A stretch of DNA of 64,000 nt from Cladophialophora immunda (lineage: Eukaryota > Ascomycota > Eurotiomycetes > Chaetothyriales > Herpotrichiellaceae), in the NCBI RefSeq assembly GCF_000835495.1, contig NW_015622541.1, forward strand, positions 3,782,001-3,846,000. Direction: 5' to 3'. The translations under genes were made by a program, and so were the position numbers. Positions 60,184 through 64,000 of this stretch are shown here, piece after piece. Every line of letters starts with the position of its first letter. Position 1 is the first letter of the stretch. The notes below the pieces were generated by a model, which worked only from the letters and a program-made list of their open reading frames with translations, searched no databases and had not been told where the DNA came from.

Positions 60184-61617
60184 ACAACCACACTGAGCCG
60201 AACACTTCGAGACACTCTGGTGGAAAGATCGGGTGCTGTGCAGCTGGTCGGGAAGGATCCAATGCAGCCGACGTCCGACATGCAGTCGAGCTTCGGCTTT
60301 GCATTATTCGTGCGCCGAAGAGTCATCGCACACCAAAAAATCGGGGGAGGCATCGGAACCGGCGGGATAAACGCGGCGGGGTGGATGATGCGCAGACGAA
60401 AAGAAAAAACCAACCACAATTGTGTCACCGAGGAGAGATCTGTCCCTCCGGAGACGTTCCCCCAGTCCTGGTTCGAAGATCGGAAGGGCAACCTGGAAAG
60501 AATCGGAAAGGTTCAGCTGTTCACATGGTCACAATCTCGCCAACTTGTTCGTGGGGTTTGGATTGGAGCCAATGTGGGGTTGCGATGGCTTTCCGCGCCT
60601 TCGGAGAGAACAGGGTCGCCACCAGAACAAGAAGCACCGTCTCGCCCGGCCAAGGTTCTCGACTCGTTCCGCGCGCTTCTCCTTGGTCCATTTCCTCGCC
60701 CCCCGGGGATCAGTCTTTACCTCCCTCGCTGGCTTTATCGAATCCCCCTCCTTCAAGGTGTTCTTGGTTGTGGGGCACGAGATCAACAGGACTGATTGTT
60801 CATGTTCACTTGTTAATGACCTTTTTTCTTTTTGAATGCAATGGGCGTCAAAACGGGAGTTTTAGACTGGTGGCGAAACTAGACAGTCTTTGGGGTTGGG
60901 CTTTGTTTGCCTCTTTTCTTCCATGCCGGGAACCGTTTGTTTTGTGATGGCCGAGACAGGAGAGAAGGATGTTGGCTCTGCGCTGGTTTTCTCACGAGCT
61001 TTGCTCGGGCAGGATCGATCGATGCTTTGCGTGCTCTCTGCTTTTGGGGAGGGTGCTTCTTTCTCGATGCGCGCCGAAGTTGGTTTGGAGGGCAGACTAG
61101 AGCAGAGCAGAGCAGAACAGAGCAGAACAGAACAGAACAGAGAAAGTTCGAACTCAGACCCTCACAAATCACCGAATAAATGTCAAAGAGATTCAAGAGA
61201 GAGAAAAAACCCATCCCTCTACATTTCCTTTCTGCGTGAGAATTCATGATGGAACCAAGCACGAAAACTAAACAACTCCAGCAAGTCTCTCACGCCATGC
61301 GCAGACACGACTCGGTCCTTTTCCTTAGTGTTGCTTCATTTCTTATCCTCGTACGTTGAGTTGGCTGATGATTTTTTGACTTGTCGCGTCCACGTCGTGA
61401 GCGCCATAGTTCGACGCCGCCCTGGTTCCTTCCTCCGTCCAAAAAAGTACCGAGACGGAAGTCCTGAATCGCGTCTTGTTTGTGTTATGTTTTCCGCCCA
61501 CTTCTTCGCTGTCTTCCACCCTAGCTGCCTGGCTTTCCGGTCTTCCAAACGGGTCCGTGTTATGTACGTGCTGGACTTCGATGAGATGGCCTCGTAGTGG
61601 CCTTCTTCATCCCATCA
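60184..61617. other. Long convergent intergenic region
   Basis: About 1.4 kb between the 3' ends of the reductase (+) and YBP1-like (-) genes, long for a convergent gap. Open frames up to 191 codons overlap in several frames but none has recognisable features. It contains a pentanucleotide repeat at 61101-61140. Probably 3' UTRs, possibly with a non-coding transcript. Confidence 0.45.
61101..61140. repeat. AGCAG/AACAG pentanucleotide repeat
   Basis: Eight consecutive 5-bp units alternating AGCAG and AACAG without interruption. A short microsatellite in intergenic DNA. Confidence 0.95.
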
Positions 61618-64000
61618 TCATCCGTTATGCACCTTCTCCCACACTCCAGTGGCCCTCACACAGGCATCCTGTAATGCGAAGATATCAGCACGCGATTCTT
61701 CCAGGAATCCTTCATGCTCATCACCGCCCCCTCCCCGCATTCCTACTTCTCCAGATGCAGTGGTTGAAGTCGACGCCTCTGCGTGCTGAAGCAGCTCGAG
61801 CAGCAGATTCAACGCGTTGTTCAGGTACGAGAGATGAGCCGAGATTCGAGATTTGAGAGATGAGGTTGGATGCTGGGAGAAGGATAGATGGGGGAGGACA
61901 ATGCAGATGAGATTGAGGGTCGAGATGTGGAAGGGGATTGAGAGAAGAAATTCTGGTAATTTGTCTGAGGGTGATTCTTCTGAGGAAGTCAGCGAAGTCG
62001 ATCTTGGTGCGGAGGTTGAGGAGAGAGCGAGTGTGTGCATTTCCGGCGGGAAGAGTAGATCGATCAGGGAGACTGCTGTATCGTTCTTATCCTCCCTCGT
62101 CTCCTCCTTTGCGCTCGCATATTCTGGTGCTAGCAGAACTACCGAAGGATCCAGAGCACCAACCACATTAGGACTCCCTTCAGCCTGGACTTGTGCTCTT
62201 GCACCGATCCATTCCGAAAATTCGTCCTTCAACCAGTCCACCCCTACAGCCTTTAACGGCCAGACTTGCTGCGGAGGTGCTAGCGGAATGGGATGTGGCT
62301 GCAACGCTGAGGTGCTCCTTGTGAGCCCCGTCTCTTCATCGATCCCTGGCGCTGGAGGCTCCGTATCCCCCAGCTCATCTTCAATTTCCGCCCAGTTGGT
62401 ACTCAGCGTGTCTCCCCGGAGGGTTTGCGCAATGACCTGCAGGCGAATGAACGGATCGGGATACGCATGGAGCAGTTTTGTCGCGATATAATGTGCCGAG
62501 TCACGGAGAGAAGGGTAAGGTGTGATGGGAAAGAGTTGGGTCAATGTACTGATCAACAGGAGAAATTTAGCTGGAGACGGCTGTGGTGTGGTGGGGGCAG
62601 CAGAGACTGCCAGAGATTGTTTGTATAAGAGAGAAAGGAGCGAGTCCTGGAGTGGTGGCAGAGGTATTGAGGGGGTCGCGCTGAGAGGAAACGAGTGGGC
62701 GATGAGCTTTGTGAGCTCGGAGGTGGTGAGCAGCGGTTTTGAATCGGACGGATTTATGTAAGATTGATAAGCGTGGAGGAAGATTACCCCCGCTCGTGGG
62801 AATGGGATTTGAGATGGCGTGGTCGGGTATTCTGAAGGTGCATTATCCTTGTCATGGTAGGGATTCTCGAGGTCTTCATCCTCGTCCTCATGGACGAGCT
62901 TTGTTATCTCTCGGTCTGCGTCGAGTTGCATCGACTTGCTAATTGAGAAGAACCGGGCTAATAGAGCGTCGCGTTCCTTCAATTCAGGTGTTTTGTCCCA
63001 GATCTCGGTTTCTGTCGGCCTCCCGGGCACGACTCTTCGTGGCTCGTAATACTCCCGTAGTCGAGCGGTCCAGGACATTGAGGGATAGTCGTGCGTTGCA
63101 AGCGAGGACATGTATTCATCCAAAACCTCAAGTAGTACCGCGTCAAGTAGTCGATAAATGATGGCCTTTTCACCTTGCGAAGGTTCATTGACCCCGGTAT
63201 CTTCCTCTTCAGCCTTGGCCTCCGGATCCGGCAAAGGAGCTGCCGTTGCAGGGACATCGTGAGGTGGTTTGCTTGAAGACGGTCCCTCACCTTGGGTGCT
63301 CGTGCGAGGAGGCAAGGGGGGCCGTTTTCTGCCAGCTATCTTTTCCAACATGGTCAAGAATGAGGAAGTAGTCACGGTCGAAATGGGTACCTGCCGATAA
63401 GCCCCTAGAGCGGCCGGCAGGGACGTTGCAAGGAAGCGACTAGGGAACTGTGTTTTGATCCTAGGATGGAGAATGCTCAGCATATTGAAGAGAGCCTGCA
63501 GCTTCAGTGCCTTGACTGATACTGTTTCCTGGACCATGCTCGATTCGCCGGCGGCTTTGTCAGTAGGAGCATCGGCGGGCATGCCTTGCAGAGTCATCTG
63601 TCCCAGGTGGACTCGAGGTGCTTCGCCAGGAAAGGTCGGCAGCTCGTCTTGATCATCTCTCTCGTCAAAGTCATCTTCATTGTCTGACACCTGGACTTCA
63701 TCACTCAACTTCTCTAGCTCTTCGGCGACGCGAACAACGACTTCTCTGGGATTGCCCCGTCGGGCGACAATCTCCAAGCATCGATTAGCCTCTTCAGGGG
63801 TTTCCTTCAACATAGGGAGAAGGAGCTTCAACAAATCCCATCCGATTTCCTCGGCGAGTTTGCCGTCATCGTCGCTGAGGAGTCTGCTCAATGTGGGAAG
63901 GTTCCGAGGGGTCAGTTGATACTCCAATAGAGTCAGGTAAGTCATGTAATCGGTGGCCGGAGGCAAGGCCGAGACAAGAGGATCTTCGGCGCCAGCTTGA
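61618..64000 (-). CDS. Yap1-binding protein homologue (YBP1/YBP2, glomulin-like), 5'-partial
   Basis: Open from the stop at 61618 to the window end with no intron, so the N-terminus is outside the window; 793 residues are visible (frame at the edge reads QAGAEDPLVSALPPATDY). The region PPATDYMTYLTLLEYQL followed by IGWDLLKLLLPML is typical of the fungal Ybp1/Ybp2 family, related to glomulin/ALF4 helical-repeat proteins. Acidic low-complexity stretches (DNEDDFDERDDQDELP, HEDEDEDLENPY) break the helical repeats. Known roles in yeast: Ybp1 promotes peroxide-induced oxidation and nuclear retention of the Yap1 factor, and Ybp2 also associates with kinetochores. Which role applies here is inference. 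Probably only a short N-terminal piece is missing. Confidence 0.85.
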   Translation of the reverse strand, partial: QAGAEDPLVSALPPATDYMTYLTLLEYQLTPRNLPTLSRLLSDDDGKLAEEIGWDLLKLLLPMLKETPEEANRCLEIVARRGNPREVVVRVAEELEKLSDEVQVSDNEDDFDERDDQDELPTFPGEAPRVHLGQMTLQGMPADAPTDKAAGESSMVQETVSVKALKLQALFNMLSILHPRIKTQFPSRFLATSLPAALGAYRQVPISTVTTSSFLTMLEKIAGRKRPPLPPRTSTQGEGPSSSKPPHDVPATAAPLPDPEAKAEEEDTGVNEPSQGEKAIIYRLLDAVLLEVLDEYMSSLATHDYPSMSWTARLREYYEPRRVVPGRPTETEIWDKTPELKERDALLARFFSISKSMQLDADREITKLVHEDEDEDLENPYHDKDNAPSEYPTTPSQIPFPRAGVIFLHAYQSYINPSDSKPLLTTSELTKLIAHSFPLSATPSIPLPPLQDSLLSLLYKQSLAVSAAPTTPQPSPAKFLLLISTLTQLFPITPYPSLRDSAHYIATKLLHAYPDPFIRLQVIAQTLRGDTLSTNWAEIEDELGDTEPPAPGIDEETGLTRSTSALQPHPIPLAPPQQVWPLKAVGVDWLKDEFSEWIGARAQVQAEGSPNVVGALDPSVVLLAPEYASAKEETREDKNDTAVSLIDLLFPPEMHTLALSSTSAPRSTSLTSSEESPSDKLPEFLLSIPFHISTLNLICIVLPHLSFSQHPTSSLKSRISAHLSYLNNALNLLLELLQHAEASTSTTASGEVGMRGGGGDEHEGFLEESRADIFALQDACVRATGVWEKVHNG

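Noticed and set aside
60220..60947. Overlapping open frames after the P450 reductase
   Set aside because: Several frames open at once, no motif, probably 3' UTR and low-complexity GC-rich DNA.
1..64000. tRNA genes, transposons, terminal repeats
   Set aside because: Reading both strands I found no convincing B-box plus cloverleaf, no transposase or reverse transcriptase frame, and no long direct or inverted repeats; a dedicated scan could still find small items.

Overview
The window is nuclear DNA of a filamentous ascomycete (Pezizomycotina). Evidence: introns of 44-234 nt, mostly with GTRNGY donors and CTAAC-like branch sites; compact genes on both strands; and a gene set typical of moulds (fungal Dicer-like 1, a GH128 wall enzyme, GT71 mannosyltransferase, a BSC6-type MFS carrier, Gea-type ARF-GEF, a Yap1-binding-protein homologue, a PAG1/Mor2 scaffold). 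Eurotiomycetes such as Chaetothyriales would fit the protein style, but the order is an inference. I see no mobile element, CRISPR array, rRNA, convincing tRNA or secondary-metabolite cluster. The content is chromosomal core plus a few accessory genes.

Layout. 1-12900 (+): cytoplasmic dynein heavy chain, 5' end cut by the window. 13529-18671 (+): Gea/GBF1-type ARF-GEF. 19435-24138 (-): Dicer-like 1, convergent with the GEF and divergent from 24700-25369 (+), a small secreted EF-hand protein (Ssp120-like). 25455-26933 (-): tRNA wybutosine enzyme TYW2/TRM12. 27683-29855 (-): GT71 mannosyltransferase. 30726-32307 (-): MFS transporter. 33341-37048 (+): large GTPase resembling nuclear GTPase SLIP-GC (NUGGC). 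37906-39263 (+): cysteine-rich, probably membrane-anchored surface protein. 39706-41114 (-): ATG18, divergent from 41556-44000 (+): MLH1. 44541-47010 (-): GH128 wall glucanase. 47503-55513 (-): PAG1/Tao3/Mor2 (Furry) scaffold. 58050-60183 (+): NADPH-cytochrome P450 reductase. 61618-64000 (-): YBP1/YBP2 homologue, 5' end beyond the window.

I rebuilt the exon structures by joining open frames at splice sites that keep phase. Every join given restores a family-typical protein: the ATG18 tail, the MLH1 N-terminus and FERC tail, the CPR C-terminus, the GH128 signal peptide. Introns (in reading direction): dynein 115-180 (alternative donor at 130); GEF 17186-17264; EF-hand 24842-24893; GT71 28297-28246; MFS 31877-31828 and 31739-31687; GTPase 34697-34767 and 35962-36034; Cys-rich 38156-38277 and 38495-38728; ATG18 41062-41009 and 39804-39755; MLH1 41655-41712 (GC-AG) and 41893-41936; GH128 46928-46877; PAG1 50209-50161; CPR 59829-59886.

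How the genes relate. Most are independent housekeeping loci: motor transport, Golgi traffic, autophagy, mismatch repair, tRNA modification, sterol and P450 electron supply, oxidative-stress signalling. Loose themes are secretion and wall building (GEF, EF-hand, GT71, GH128, PAG1, Cys-rich protein) and nucleic-acid surveillance (Dicer-like 1, MLH1, possibly the SLIP-GC-like GTPase). I find no convincing undescribed multi-gene system. The least characterised loci are the SLIP-GC-like GTPase and the Kex2-site-bearing cysteine-rich surface protein.
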